Source: Gp6-AA40 sp035649395
GTDB lineage: Bacteria; Acidobacteriota; Vicinamibacteria; Vicinamibacterales; UBA2999
DNA length: 20,400 nt
Direction: 5' to 3'
Assembly (NCBI GenBank): GCA_035649395.1
Contig: DASRJR010000334.1
Coordinates: forward strand, 1 to 20,400
Shown: piece after piece, positions 6,345-14,927 of the stretch
Layout of the letters: each line of letters begins with the position of its first letter
Numbering within the stretch: position 1 is the first letter of the stretch
The notes under the pieces: model-generated
The model's input: the letters and a program-made list of their open reading frames with translations, nothing else
What the model was told of the DNA's origin: nothing
Database searches by the model: none
Made by a program: the position numbers and the translations under genes

Positions 6345-8164
6345 GCTCCCCGAACGGCCGCGATGCCGGCCGCAGATTCGAACTGCAGTTGATACAACCG
6401 GTGATAGATGCCGCGTGCGGCGAGCAGTTCCTGATGCGTGCCCGCCTCGCGCAGCTCGCCGCGGTGCATCACCAGGATCCGATCCATGTCCTGAATCGTC
6501 GAGAGACGATGGGCGATCGCGACCGTGGTCCGGCCGCGCATCATCACTGTGAGCGCGTCGCGAATCAGCAGCTCCGTGTCGGTGTCGACACTCGACGTCG
6601 CCTCGTCGAGAATCAGCACGCGCGGATCGAACGCGAGCGCGCGGGCGAACGACAGCAGCTGTTTTTGCCCTGCCGACAGCGTCGAGCCGCGCTCGACGAC
6701 GGGCGCGTCGATCCCCTGCGGCATCCGGTCGACGAACGTCGAGGCATGAACGGCGTCGAGGGCGCGCCGCACGGTGTCGTCCGTCATCGTCGCGTCGCCA
6801 AGTCGGATGTTGCTCGCGATCGTCCCGGAAAACAGGTAGACGTCCTGCAGGACGAGCCCGAACAACCGTCGCAGCGCCAGCAGGTCCATGTCGCGGATGT
6901 CGACGCCGTCGATGGTGATGCGTCCCTGTTGCACGTCGTAGAACCGCAGTAGCAGACTGACGATGGTCGTCTTGCCGGCGCCGGTGGCACCGACGATGCC
7001 GACGCGCTGGCCGGGATGCACATCGAAGGAGACGTTGCGCAACACGGGTTCGCCGTCGCCATACGAGAACGTGACGTTTTCGAAGCGGATCGTGCCCGGC
7101 GCACTCGTCACCGACGCTCCCGGGTCCGACAATGGCCGCCCTGTGCTTCGATCGCGCTTGCCGACCTCGATCTCCGCAGGGGTATCGAGCAGATGGAAGA
7201 TGCGCTCGGAGGACGCCATCGCGCCCTGCAGGACGTTGAACTTCTCCGAGAGGTCGCTGATCGGACGGAAGAACCGCTGCGAGTACTGCAGGAATGCGAC
7301 GAGCGCGCCGAGCGTCAGCGCGTTGTCGAACACCCAGCCCCCGCCGACCCAGAGGATGAGCGCCGCGGCGAGAGCACTGACGAACTCGATCGCCGGATAG
7401 AACACGGCGTAATAGAAGATCGAGTCGACGTTGGCGTCGCGGTGACGGCGATCGATTTCGTCGAAGGCGTCGTAATCGCGGGCCTCGCGCCGGAACAGCT
7501 GCACCGTCGACATCCCGGTGAAGCGCTCCTGTAGATACGCATTGATCCGTGCGATCCACATGCGCACGGTCCGATACGACTCGCGCACGTTCACACGGAA
7601 CCACTGTGTGATGAGTGCGATCAGCGGTAGCACGGAAAAGGCGACCAACGCGAGGCGCCAGTCCATCCAGACCAGCACCGCCATGATGCCGATCAGGGTG
7701 AACACGTCGCCGAACACCGAAACGACGCCCGACGTGAACAGATCGTTGAGGACGTCGACGTCCGTCGTGACGCGTGTCATCAGACGTCCGACCGGATTGC
7801 GGTCGTAAAAGCGCAGATCGAGGCGGTGCAGGTGGGTCATCATCTGCATCCGCAGGTCGAACATGATCCGCTGGCCCGTCGCCTGCATCGTCCACGTCTG
7901 CAGGTACTCCAGGCCGAACGAACCCGTGAGCACGGCGAGGTAGATGGCCGCAATGCCCGCGAGCCCCGAGAGGTCGCGCGCGGGAATGTAGGTGTCGATG
8001 ACGATCTTCGTGAGGTACGGCGGCGCCAGTTCGAGAACCGAGTGACCGATGATCGCAACAACGGCGAGCGCTACTTGCGACCGATACGGACGCAGGTACG
8101 TCATCAGCCGCCGCATCAAGCGGCTGTCGTAGGCCTTCCCGATGACCTCGTCGTCGTGCGTCAC
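6341..8164 (-). CDS. heterodimeric ABC exporter subunit, canonical ATPase half
   Basis: A 607-residue half-transporter with an N-terminal six-helix exporter-type transmembrane domain (about 25-330) and a C-terminal nucleotide-binding domain. In the NBD, Walker A is GATGAGKTT (392-400), the Q-loop reads GLVLQDVYLFSGT, the signature LSAGQ lies at 496-500, Walker B is LILDEATSSVD with the catalytic Glu at 521, and the switch histidine is His552 in AIAHRLST. The LSAGQKQLL signature and the intact Glu match the canonical partner of TM287/288- or BmrCD-type exporters (TM288, BmrD/YheH). The start is GTG 8164, overlapping the stop of the upstream subunit gene as GTGA; the same frame is open far upstream, but the family N-terminus (HDDEVIGKAYDSRLMRRLM) begins here. 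The substrate is unknown; multidrug or lipid export is plausible. Confidence 0.92.
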   Translation of the reverse strand: MTHDDEVIGKAYDSRLMRRLMTYLRPYRSQVALAVVAIIGHSVLELAPPYLTKIVIDTYIPARDLSGLAGIAAIYLAVLTGSFGLEYLQTWTMQATGQRIMFDLRMQMMTHLHRLDLRFYDRNPVGRLMTRVTTDVDVLNDLFTSGVVSVFGDVFTLIGIMAVLVWMDWRLALVAFSVLPLIALITQWFRVNVRESYRTVRMWIARINAYLQERFTGMSTVQLFRREARDYDAFDEIDRRHRDANVDSIFYYAVFYPAIEFVSALAAALILWVGGGWVFDNALTLGALVAFLQYSQRFFRPISDLSEKFNVLQGAMASSERIFHLLDTPAEIEVGKRDRSTGRPLSDPGASVTSAPGTIRFENVTFSYGDGEPVLRNVSFDVHPGQRVGIVGATGAGKTTIVSLLLRFYDVQQGRITIDGVDIRDMDLLALRRLFGLVLQDVYLFSGTIASNIRLGDATMTDDTVRRALDAVHASTFVDRMPQGIDAPVVERGSTLSAGQKQLLSFARALAFDPRVLILDEATSSVDTDTELLIRDALTVMMRGRTTVAIAHRLSTIQDMDRILVMHRGELREAGTHQELLAARGIYHRLYQLQFESAAGIAAVRGA

Positions 8165-9918
8165 GATGCGGCCAACTCGTCCTCGAGCATCTGCTTGCGC
8201 GAGAGATCCGCGTAGAGACCACCGCGCCGCACCAGCTCGTCGTGCGTGCCGACTTCGGCGACGCGTCCCTCGTCCAGCACCACGATCTGATCGGCGCCGC
8301 GCACCGTTGATACCCGATGCGACACGATGATCGACGTGCGGTGCCGCAGGACTGCGCCGAGCCGCTGCAGGATCTCCTCCTCGGTGTGGGTATCGACGGC
8401 CGACAGGGCATCGTCGAGCACCAGGATTTTGGGGTCGACGGCGAGCGCGCGGGCGATCGCCGTCCGCTGCTTCTGTCCACCGGAGAGCGTGATCCCGCGC
8501 TCGCCGACGATCGTGTCGTAGCCCTTGGGGAAGCCGCTCAGGTCCTTGTCGAGCCGCGCGATCGCCGCCGCGGCCTCGATGCGCTCTCGTGTCGTCTCGT
8601 CGACCCGCACGCCGAAGGCGATGTTGTCGGCGATGCTCGTGCTGAACAGGAACGGCTCCTGCGCCACGAAGCCGATCGCCCCACGCAGGGTGGCGAGCGG
8701 AATGCGCCGGACGTCGACGCCATCGATGAAGACGGTGCCCGGCGGGGCGTCGTGAATGCGAGGGAGCACGCTCAGCAGCGTCGACTTCCCCGATCCGGTC
8801 GCGCCGACGATCGCGGTGGTCGTACCGGCCGGAATCACGAGCGACACGTCGCGCAGGACGACGTGGTCGCCGTAGCCGAAGGTGAGATGACGAAACTCGA
8901 TGGCGCCGCGGATGTCGGTCAGTTCCGCACGATCCGACGGCTCGGGATCGTGAATCGCGGGCGCGGCATCGAGCACCTCGAGCATGCGCTTCCACGAGGC
9001 CAACCCGCGTTGCAGGAGGTTCGTGACCCAGCCAAACGCGATCATCGGCCAGCCGAGCATCATCAGGTAGGCGTTGAACGCCACGAGCGCACCGACCGTC
9101 ATGCGTCCGGCGATCACCTCTCGGCTGCCGATCCACAGCACCAGCAGCGCGCCAATTCCCATCAGCAGTCCCATGCTGGGGAAGTACATGCCTTGAAGTC
9201 GAATCAACGCGCGGTTGCGCTGGACGTATTCCTCGTTCGCGCGACGGAACAGTTCGAGCTCGACGTGCTCGCGACCATACGCACGGACGACACGCACGCC
9301 CGCCAACGATTCCTGCGTGACGGCGCTGACGTCGGAGAGCTGCTCCTGGATGCGTTCGAAGCGCTTGTGAATGGCCGACCCGAAGTACTTCACCGCGAGC
9401 GTGACGAAGGGCAGCGGCACCAGGGCGACCGCCGTCAACCACGGATGGATCGACCACATCAGTACGAGCGCGACGACGAACGTCAGACCGGTGGTGGCCG
9501 AATACATCACCGCTGGGCCGATCATCATGCGCACGGCGCTCAAGTCGTTGGTCGCGCGCGACATGAGATCGCCGGTGCGCGTCTGCTGGAAATAGCCCAG
9601 GTGCATGCGCTGGAGCGCGGCAAAGAACTCGTTGCGAAGGTCGTACTCGAAGTTGCGCGATGCCCCGATAATGATGCGACGCATCAGGAAGCGGAACAGG
9701 CCGGCTCCTGCCGCCAGACCAAGCAGAGCCACGGCGTAGAGCCGCACTTTGCCCAACGTCAGTGCCGTCTGGAGATCGTCGATCGCGTATCGCAGCACCC
9801 ACGGTCCGGTCAGCGAGAGCGAGGTCGTGACGATGACGCACAGGAACCCCGGCAGGAAGGCGCGGCGGTAGCGCATCAATTGGCGCAGCAGCCGGCGTCG
9901 GGGATCAAAGGTATTCAT
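8161..9918 (-). CDS. heterodimeric ABC exporter subunit, degenerate ATPase half
   Basis: A 585-residue half-transporter in the inner membrane, with a six-helix transmembrane domain (about 18-310) followed by an NBD with Walker A GATGSGKST (372-380), signature LSGGQ (478-482), Walker B ILVLDDALSAVD and switch His534 (IVSHRVST). The residue after the Walker B aspartate is Asp503 where active ATPases carry Glu. This is the hallmark of the degenerate subunit (TM287, BmrC/YheI) of heterodimeric exporters. With the downstream gene it should form one asymmetric transporter with a single hydrolysing site. The start is ATG 9918 (MNTFDPRRRLL), with GGAGG three bases upstream. The frame is open to 10032, but the extra residues would be encoded by the heptamer tract, so they are unlikely to be translated. 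The substrate cannot be told from sequence. Confidence 0.92.
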   Translation of the reverse strand: MNTFDPRRRLLRQLMRYRRAFLPGFLCVIVTTSLSLTGPWVLRYAIDDLQTALTLGKVRLYAVALLGLAAGAGLFRFLMRRIIIGASRNFEYDLRNEFFAALQRMHLGYFQQTRTGDLMSRATNDLSAVRMMIGPAVMYSATTGLTFVVALVLMWSIHPWLTAVALVPLPFVTLAVKYFGSAIHKRFERIQEQLSDVSAVTQESLAGVRVVRAYGREHVELELFRRANEEYVQRNRALIRLQGMYFPSMGLLMGIGALLVLWIGSREVIAGRMTVGALVAFNAYLMMLGWPMIAFGWVTNLLQRGLASWKRMLEVLDAAPAIHDPEPSDRAELTDIRGAIEFRHLTFGYGDHVVLRDVSLVIPAGTTTAIVGATGSGKSTLLSVLPRIHDAPPGTVFIDGVDVRRIPLATLRGAIGFVAQEPFLFSTSIADNIAFGVRVDETTRERIEAAAAIARLDKDLSGFPKGYDTIVGERGITLSGGQKQRTAIARALAVDPKILVLDDALSAVDTHTEEEILQRLGAVLRHRTSIIVSHRVSTVRGADQIVVLDEGRVAEVGTHDELVRRGGLYADLSRKQMLEDELAAS

Positions 9919-9931
9919 GCACCTCCGTGCC

Positions 9932-9959
9932 TTGGGAGTTAGGAGTTGGGGTTTGGGAG
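9932..9959. repeat. short heptamer tandem tract, TTGGGAG type
   Basis: Four consecutive 7-base units are readable: ttgggag (9932), ttaggag (9939), ttggggt (9946), ttgggag (9953), followed by a partial ttgacga. It lies between the divergent start of the ABC exporter gene (9918) and the outer-membrane protein gene (10013). The period is the same as in the tract at 382-458, with a different unit. Nothing else is recognised with confidence in this 94-base gap; TTGACG at 9960-9965 resembles a -35 box but lacks a good -10. Confidence 0.65.
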
Positions 9960-10012
9960 TTGACGAGCCGTGCTCCCTAAAGCGTATCCGACGGCCCGCC
10001 GATACACGAACC

Positions 10013-10846
10013 ATGCGAACTGTCTGTGCCACCGCTGTGTGCGCTTGTCTGCTGATTTCGGCCCGCGCCGAGGCGCAATTCCGCGTCGCGGAACCCGCTG
10101 CCGGCGAGGACTTTCATGTCGAAATGGGGCTCATGTTTTGGACGCCCGCGCCGGAGGTCAAGATTCAGACCGGCTCGCTGGCGGCGCTCGGGCAGCCCCC
10201 GGTCGACTTCGTGCAGGAATTCGCGATCGAAAACAGCCGGTTCAATGAGTTCCGCGGCGTGCTCAAGGCCGGCCGCAAGCACAAGCTGCGGGTGAGCCAT
10301 GTGAACATCTCCTACAGTGAAGCCGCGACGCTGCAGCGCAGCATCAGTTTCGGCGGCACCACGTATCAGGCCAACGTGCCAGCCACCGCCGACCTGAAGT
10401 GGGAGACCTGGCGGGTCGGCTACGAGTGGGACTTCGTCGCGGCGCCGCGCGGCATCGTCGGAATGATCACCGAGGTCAAGTTCAACAAGGTGTCGGCGAT
10501 CCTCACGGCGGCCGGCTACGGCACGTCGGTCACGGACGTGAACGCACCCATTCCCGCGATCGGCTTCATCGCCCGCGTCTACCCGCATCGTCTGTTCTCG
10601 ATCTCGACCGAGTTCACCGGCTTCAAGGTGCCTGGCTTCGTCGGCGGCAAAATCAGCGACGCCATCCAGGGAGACGACTTCGACGCGAAGGAGTACGACT
10701 TCGATCTCTACGGCACCGTCAGTTTCACCCGCTATCTCGGCGCGCAGGTTGGGTATCGCCGTCTCACCGCGAATTACCAGATCGATCCCGATGCGGGCGA
10801 TCTGAAGATGAGCGGGGTGTATTTCGGAGGGTTGATTCGCTTCTGA
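10013..10846 (+). CDS. predicted outer-membrane beta-barrel protein
   Basis: A 277-residue predicted secreted protein that I do not recognise as a named family. A signal peptide is clear: a short positive start, hydrophobic ATAVCACLLISA and an AEA-Q cleavage context near residues 20-22. The rest alternates polar and hydrophobic residues in beta-strand-like segments with aromatic girdles (for example LKWETWRVGYEWDFVA, ISTEFTGFKVPGF). It ends with GVYFGGLIRF, a terminal Phe preceded by alternating hydrophobic residues as in outer-membrane barrels recognised by BamA. The start is ATG 10013; the upstream open frame would run through the heptamer tract and lacks a signal sequence. It is divergent from the ABC exporter genes and convergent with the methyltransferase gene, with six bases between the two stops. 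Cargo or partner is unknown. Confidence 0.75.
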   Translation: MRTVCATAVCACLLISARAEAQFRVAEPAAGEDFHVEMGLMFWTPAPEVKIQTGSLAALGQPPVDFVQEFAIENSRFNEFRGVLKAGRKHKLRVSHVNISYSEAATLQRSISFGGTTYQANVPATADLKWETWRVGYEWDFVAAPRGIVGMITEVKFNKVSAILTAAGYGTSVTDVNAPIPAIGFIARVYPHRLFSISTEFTGFKVPGFVGGKISDAIQGDDFDAKEYDFDLYGTVSFTRYLGAQVGYRRLTANYQIDPDAGDLKMSGVYFGGLIRF

Positions 10847-10852
10847 CACGTG

Positions 10853-11590
10853 CTACGTCGGCTTTCTCCCCACGACCAGAATCGAGCTGCCGATAGGCAT
10901 TCGCACGAACCGCGCGACTGATGCCTCGGCGCTCACCACCGCCGCCAAGATCGCGTTGACCGGCGCAGAAGGCACCGCGATGTCCGTATCAGGACGGAGC
11001 GGTCGAAACGGTCGCAACAGACGCTGACTCGCCCTGACCGCGAGCATCAGCGGAAACGTCGACGCAAACAGAAACGCCACGTGCTCGGCCTGCAGGCCGG
11101 CGTGTTCGACCAGACGACGGGCTGCCGCCGGCGTGTATCGTCTGACCTCCTGCCAGGCCTCGGCGTGATCGCCACGCAAGATCTCCAACGCCGCAACCGT
11201 CAGCACAACCGCACCACCCGGACGGACGATGCGCGCCATCTCGCGCACCGCGACTTCGTCGGCGTCGACGCACTGCAGCACGTCGAACGCCGTGGCGATG
11301 TCGACGCTGCGGTCGGCGAGAGGAATCCGGCTGACGTCGGCCTGCACGACAGGAAATCCCGCTTTGCGCGTGAGCCGTGTGCCGGCAGCCGTCATGTCGA
11401 ATCCGAGGACGCGGGCGTGGGGAGCGAGCAGCCGCAGGTTGTTGCCGGTGCCGCAGCCGCAGTCGACGATGCGCAGGTCTCGGCGTCCGGCCGTCAGGCG
11501 TTCGATCAGCGGCGAGACGAATTTGCGAAAGCCTTGGAACCAGAAGTGGGTCGCCTCGGCGCGGCCCGTCAGTTCCAGGAGGTCGTCCAT
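10853..11590 (-). CDS. class I SAM-dependent methyltransferase
   Basis: A 245-residue Rossmann-fold methyltransferase of the Methyltransf_11/25 type. Motif I, the SAM-binding glycine loop, is IVDCGCGTGNN (41-51), followed by the acidic end of strand 2 (GFDMT, Asp65), QADVSRIPLADRSVDIATAFDVLQCVD (motifs II/III) and MARIVRPGGAVVLTV (post-motif). The N-terminus EATHFWFQGFRKFV is typical of a group of uncharacterised family members. The C-terminal part has a hydrophobic stretch (VAFLFASTFPLMLAV) that may touch membrane or a lipid substrate. The start ATG 11590 shares its A with the transglycosylase stop (TGATG); a TTG one codon earlier is also possible. Such coupling suggests a role in the same envelope process, but the methyl acceptor cannot be told from sequence. 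Confidence 0.85.
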   Translation of the reverse strand: MDDLLELTGRAEATHFWFQGFRKFVSPLIERLTAGRRDLRIVDCGCGTGNNLRLLAPHARVLGFDMTAAGTRLTRKAGFPVVQADVSRIPLADRSVDIATAFDVLQCVDADEVAVREMARIVRPGGAVVLTVAALEILRGDHAEAWQEVRRYTPAAARRLVEHAGLQAEHVAFLFASTFPLMLAVRASQRLLRPFRPLRPDTDIAVPSAPVNAILAAVVSAEASVARFVRMPIGSSILVVGRKPT

Positions 11591-13806
11591 CAATTCGCTG
11601 GGATCGCTACCACTCGTGTCGGTGGGGTCCGCGGCGTGTTGCCATACAGTCGCCGGTAGTCCTCAGCCGTGCCCAGGATCCGCTTCACGTAGGTCTGTGT
11701 TTCGGGGAACGGAATGTTGTCGATGAACTCGTCGGTCGGCAGCCCCGGTGCCTCCTTGAGCCAGCGCGTCACACGGTGCTCGCCGGCGTTGTAGCTCGCG
11801 AGCGCGTAATGTGCTCCACCGAACTGATCCATCAATTCCTTGAAGTAGTACGACCCGATGCGGACGTTGATCTCCGGCTGCGACAGCAGCGCCGTGGTGA
11901 ACGGCCTGATGCCGAGTTTCGTGGCGTAGCGCCGCGCCGTCGACGGCATCAGCTGCATCAAGCCGCGCGCGTTCGCCGACGAGCGAATTTCGGGAGTGAA
12001 CGTCGACTCCTGGGCCATCAGCGCCGCCATCAGATACGGATCGAGATCGAGCTGACGCGAGTACTTGTCGATGAGCGGCCAGTAGTCGAGCGGGAAGATG
12101 ATTCGGAGCACGTCTTGAGGAATCTCTTCCCCGCCAGCCGCCAGGAATTGCGGGTACGCGCGCCGCATCGTGTTGATGGCACCGCGCAGCGCGACGAAGC
12201 GCTCCTGCGCTTTCAAGCCGAGGCCCTGCTGATGGCGGATCCATGCCGTGGTCGCCTGCAGCTGTGGCGTATCGCCCCACACGGCCTGGGCATATTGCAC
12301 TTCGCGCAGCGCGTCGTCGAACAGCTGGAGCGCCGTGAGCTCGCGGATGACGCCCTCGGACGGCGGCGTCTTGCCTGGCGCCACGCTCGACGGCGTGAGG
12401 CCGGCGGCGTCCGCCGTCAGCGGCTGACGCCGCGACGAGAGGAGCCCTGACGCGAGGCGACCGTAATACGAGTTGGCGTAATCGGTGACGACCAGTCGAT
12501 AGCGGGCGTTGGCGGTCGAGGCGTCGCCGATCTGATCGCGCGATCGCCCCGACCAATAGAGCCAGGCCGGCCGATTGTCGGCGCGAGGAAAAGTCACAGC
12601 GGCCGATTCGAAGATCGCCGCGGCCTCGGCGAAGCGGCGGTTGCGGTAGTCGGTCCACCCGGCCTTCCATGCCGCGCGCTCCGCGTAGCGGTGCTTTGGG
12701 AATTTCGCGAGAATCTCGCGGTACACCTGGTCCGCCGCCGCGTCGTCATCACTCGTGGCGTAGTGCGATGCCAGGTTGTTGAGCGATTCAGCCGCCCATT
12801 CACTTTGCGGAAAATCAGCGGCCAGCTCACGGCTCATGGTCACGTACGAGGAACGATCGCCGAGCGCCTTGATCGCGCTCGCGTAGAAGAATCTCGCTTC
12901 CGCCTCGAACGGCGAGTCGCTGGTGAACGGCTTCACGCCATCACGCGCCGCGCGGTAGCGGTCCAGACGGTAGTCGCACTCTGCGAGCCGCAGGGCCACG
13001 AGGTCCTTCTTGTCGTCCGGTACGATCCGCGCAAGCCCCTCGTACGCGGCGCGCGCCTGGCCCCAGCGGCGCGCCGCATAAAGCCGCTCCGCGCGCGCGA
13101 GCGAGCGCGCGAGCAGATCCTCGGGCACGTTCTCGACCGACTGCAGACGCTCGATCCCACCCTGCGCGGCATCGGCCTGTGCGCTGAGCGGATAGTCGTA
13201 GTACAGGCGGCGATACACCTCGAGTGCGTGCTCGCGATGGCCGACCGATTCTTCCACCATCCCGAGTCGCAGCAGCGTCTCTTCCGGATCGCTGGTCTCT
13301 TCGAGCTTGAGCTCGCGAAGAACGCGCTCGGCGCGCTGACCGTCTTGACGCGACTGGCCGACTTCGGCAAGTCGAAGCGGGATGGCGCCGCGCAAATAGC
13401 CAACCGGTGCCCGCTGTAAGAGAGCCGAGAACACGGAGTCGGCTTCGGAGAAGCGGGAGAGCCCCGCCAAGGCCACTCCGGTGTAGTAGCGGGCGTAGTC
13501 GGCAAGCGGAGTCTTCGCCAGCGCCGGATCGTTGACCAGTGGAAGGGCCGTCGCGAAGTTGCCTTCGCCGATCGCGTTCACACCTCGCGCGAACCGCGCG
13601 AGCGCCGGGTCGGCCGCGGCGCTGCGAGCCAGTGCCACATCACGAACGAACCAGTACTGCGTCCGGTCTGTTGGCAGAGGGGCGTGCGGCGTCGCTGCGA
13701 GACGCACCTCGGCGTCATCGCGCCGAGCATCCTCGGTCCCCTGCTGCGCCCCAACCAGGTGCAGCCCGACCACGGTGAGAGCGAGTGTGACGATGACCTG
13801 CTTCAC
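11590..13806 (-). CDS. Slt-type lytic transglycosylase with TPR superhelix
   Basis: A 738-residue predicted periplasmic enzyme that would cleave the MurNAc-GlcNAc bond of peptidoglycan to form 1,6-anhydroMurNAc ends. It has an N-terminal signal peptide (MKQVIVTLALTVVGLHLVGA, cleavage near 20-22). A long helical repeat region (about 65-540) carries TPR-like units (GEGNFATALPLV, YARYYTGVALAGLSRFSEAD, YRNRRFAEAAAIFESAA), as in the Slt70 superhelix. The C-terminal SLT domain (about 577-720) has catalytic Glu600 in MAQESTF, then ANARGLMQLMPSTAR, EINVRIGSYYFKELM, ALASYNAGEHRV and PFPETQTYVKRIL. The length is somewhat greater than E. coli Slt70 (about 645). The start is GTG 13806, overlapping the upstream coiled-coil gene stop as GTGA, and the stop overlaps the methyltransferase start, so the three genes are likely co-translated. 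Confidence 0.9.
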   Translation of the reverse strand: MKQVIVTLALTVVGLHLVGAQQGTEDARRDDAEVRLAATPHAPLPTDRTQYWFVRDVALARSAAADPALARFARGVNAIGEGNFATALPLVNDPALAKTPLADYARYYTGVALAGLSRFSEADSVFSALLQRAPVGYLRGAIPLRLAEVGQSRQDGQRAERVLRELKLEETSDPEETLLRLGMVEESVGHREHALEVYRRLYYDYPLSAQADAAQGGIERLQSVENVPEDLLARSLARAERLYAARRWGQARAAYEGLARIVPDDKKDLVALRLAECDYRLDRYRAARDGVKPFTSDSPFEAEARFFYASAIKALGDRSSYVTMSRELAADFPQSEWAAESLNNLASHYATSDDDAAADQVYREILAKFPKHRYAERAAWKAGWTDYRNRRFAEAAAIFESAAVTFPRADNRPAWLYWSGRSRDQIGDASTANARYRLVVTDYANSYYGRLASGLLSSRRQPLTADAAGLTPSSVAPGKTPPSEGVIRELTALQLFDDALREVQYAQAVWGDTPQLQATTAWIRHQQGLGLKAQERFVALRGAINTMRRAYPQFLAAGGEEIPQDVLRIIFPLDYWPLIDKYSRQLDLDPYLMAALMAQESTFTPEIRSSANARGLMQLMPSTARRYATKLGIRPFTTALLSQPEINVRIGSYYFKELMDQFGGAHYALASYNAGEHRVTRWLKEAPGLPTDEFIDNIPFPETQTYVKRILGTAEDYRRLYGNTPRTPPTRVVAIPAN

Positions 13807-14921
13807 TGCATACTCCCGGCAGGCGGCTGGCCAACTGCGGCCACCGCCGTCTTCACGGGACGAGCCCCGGAGAGTCCGGCCGCCTGCCGGATGGTGATCA
13901 ATTCGAGCATTCGGCCGGCGTAACGCGCCAACATGTCGAGCCGTTCCGGCCAGACCGGATCACCCTCTTTATCGGTCTGCGGAGTATCCGCATACAGAAC
14001 GGCGACGACCGCGCCTCCGACCTTGACCGGCATCGTCACCCCGTGTCTCGGCCCGGATCCGTCGGCGAACGCCGGCAGCGCCGCCCCACGAATCACTCCT
14101 CGGTCACCCCGAACGGCATCGCCAAACGGCCCCGGCTCGTCCGTGGCAATCTCGATCCGCGGCGGCGCTGCCCCATCGAAGCCGATGACGCGCCAATCGT
14201 GGAGACGGTTTCCCTTCACGAGAAACAGCGCCGCTCGCTCGGCCTCCCGGGCGGCACATCTCACGAGCGCGTCGAGCGCGTCCCCGAGTGAACCTGCCTG
14301 ATCGAGCGTTCGGAAGGCGTCGGGCAGACGAGCCGCCTCGGCAGTCGCCTCCGCAAGCGCTTCCTGAAACCCGCGGACTTCCTGCTTGAAACCCTCGACA
14401 TCGCGCAGCCATTGGTCCAGCTGGTTTCGAACCTGTTCGGCTTCGCTCCGAGCCGCCTCGAGGTCTTGTTCTCCTTTGACGCGAGCCTCGTCGAGTTGCT
14501 CTCCTTTTAGACGAGCTTCGTCGAGCGATCGGCGTAAGTCCTCTGCGACTCGCTCCGACGCCTGCAGTTTTGCTTCGACCTCGCGCCGCTGTGTGTCGGC
14601 TTCGCGCTCCCGTGCCTCGGCATCGTGTTCACGCGCTTCCGACTGTCGCACTCGAGCGTCGACATCGCGGTCGCGTTCCTCGGCTTCGCGCGCCGCCGTC
14701 TCGCGCCATTCGGTCAGACGCCGTTCGGCTTCGCGACCCGCCTCCTGCTTCGCCGTCTCAGCCGCGTCTGCCGCAGCCCGCGCGCCCTCTTCCGCAGTCA
14801 CGTGCGAAATCTCGTCGCGACACGCCGCGAGCGTCACTCCGAACTGCTCACGCAGTGTATCCATGGCGCGATTGAGCGCCTCGTTGACCCGATCGTCGAG
14901 CGCAGACACGTCTTCGCGCAT
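13803..14921 (-). CDS. coiled-coil protein with C-terminal GAF-like domain
   Basis: A 372-residue protein of unknown function. Residues about 40-190 form a long charged coiled coil (Ala, Glu and Arg rich), including an exact-length 10-residue tandem repeat LDEARLKGEQ/LDEARVKGEQ (133-152). Residues about 200-350 resemble a GAF-type sensor domain: LGDALDALVRCAAREAERAALFLV, WRVIGFDG, RGDRGVIRGAALPAF, GVTMPVKVGGAVVAVLYAD, LDMLARYAGRMLELI. No signal peptide or membrane span is seen, so it is probably cytoplasmic. The ATG at 14921 has no Shine-Dalgarno sequence and its A and T are the end of a TATAAT string; GTG 14909 (VSALDDRV) is an alternative start. Its stop overlaps the transglycosylase start (GTGA). 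The GAF call is by pattern and ligand residues are not identifiable. A signalling or scaffolding role is inferred. Confidence 0.75.
   Translation of the reverse strand: MREDVSALDDRVNEALNRAMDTLREQFGVTLAACRDEISHVTAEEGARAAADAAETAKQEAGREAERRLTEWRETAAREAEERDRDVDARVRQSEAREHDAEAREREADTQRREVEAKLQASERVAEDLRRSLDEARLKGEQLDEARVKGEQDLEAARSEAEQVRNQLDQWLRDVEGFKQEVRGFQEALAEATAEAARLPDAFRTLDQAGSLGDALDALVRCAAREAERAALFLVKGNRLHDWRVIGFDGAAPPRIEIATDEPGPFGDAVRGDRGVIRGAALPAFADGSGPRHGVTMPVKVGGAVVAVLYADTPQTDKEGDPVWPERLDMLARYAGRMLELITIRQAAGLSGARPVKTAVAAVGQPPAGSMQ
14468..14527 (-). repeat. 30-bp in-frame tandem duplication in coiled-coil gene
   Basis: Two adjacent 30-base units (14468-14497 and 14498-14527) encode LDEARVKGEQ and LDEARLKGEQ on the minus strand. 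They differ at several bases but only one residue. This looks like an old slippage duplication that lengthens the coiled coil by ten residues. Confidence 0.7.
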
Positions 14922-14927
14922 TATACG

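Noticed and set aside
6144..8480. 778-codon minus-strand open frame across the ABC exporter
   Set aside because: It lies out of frame with the two recognisable ABC subunits, and its product is an Arg/Asp/His-rich composition typical of a frame-shifted GC-rich gene.
8164..9841. Upstream extension of the canonical ABC subunit to a 1166-residue protein
   Set aside because: The extra residues are the other ABC gene read in the wrong frame. The real start is GTG 8164, where the family N-terminus begins.
8317..9942. 541-codon plus-strand open frame opposite the degenerate ABC subunit
   Set aside because: It shows no domain motif, is antisense to a full ABC transporter, and has an amino acid bias (Arg, His, Asp, Gln) expected from antisense reading of GC-rich DNA.
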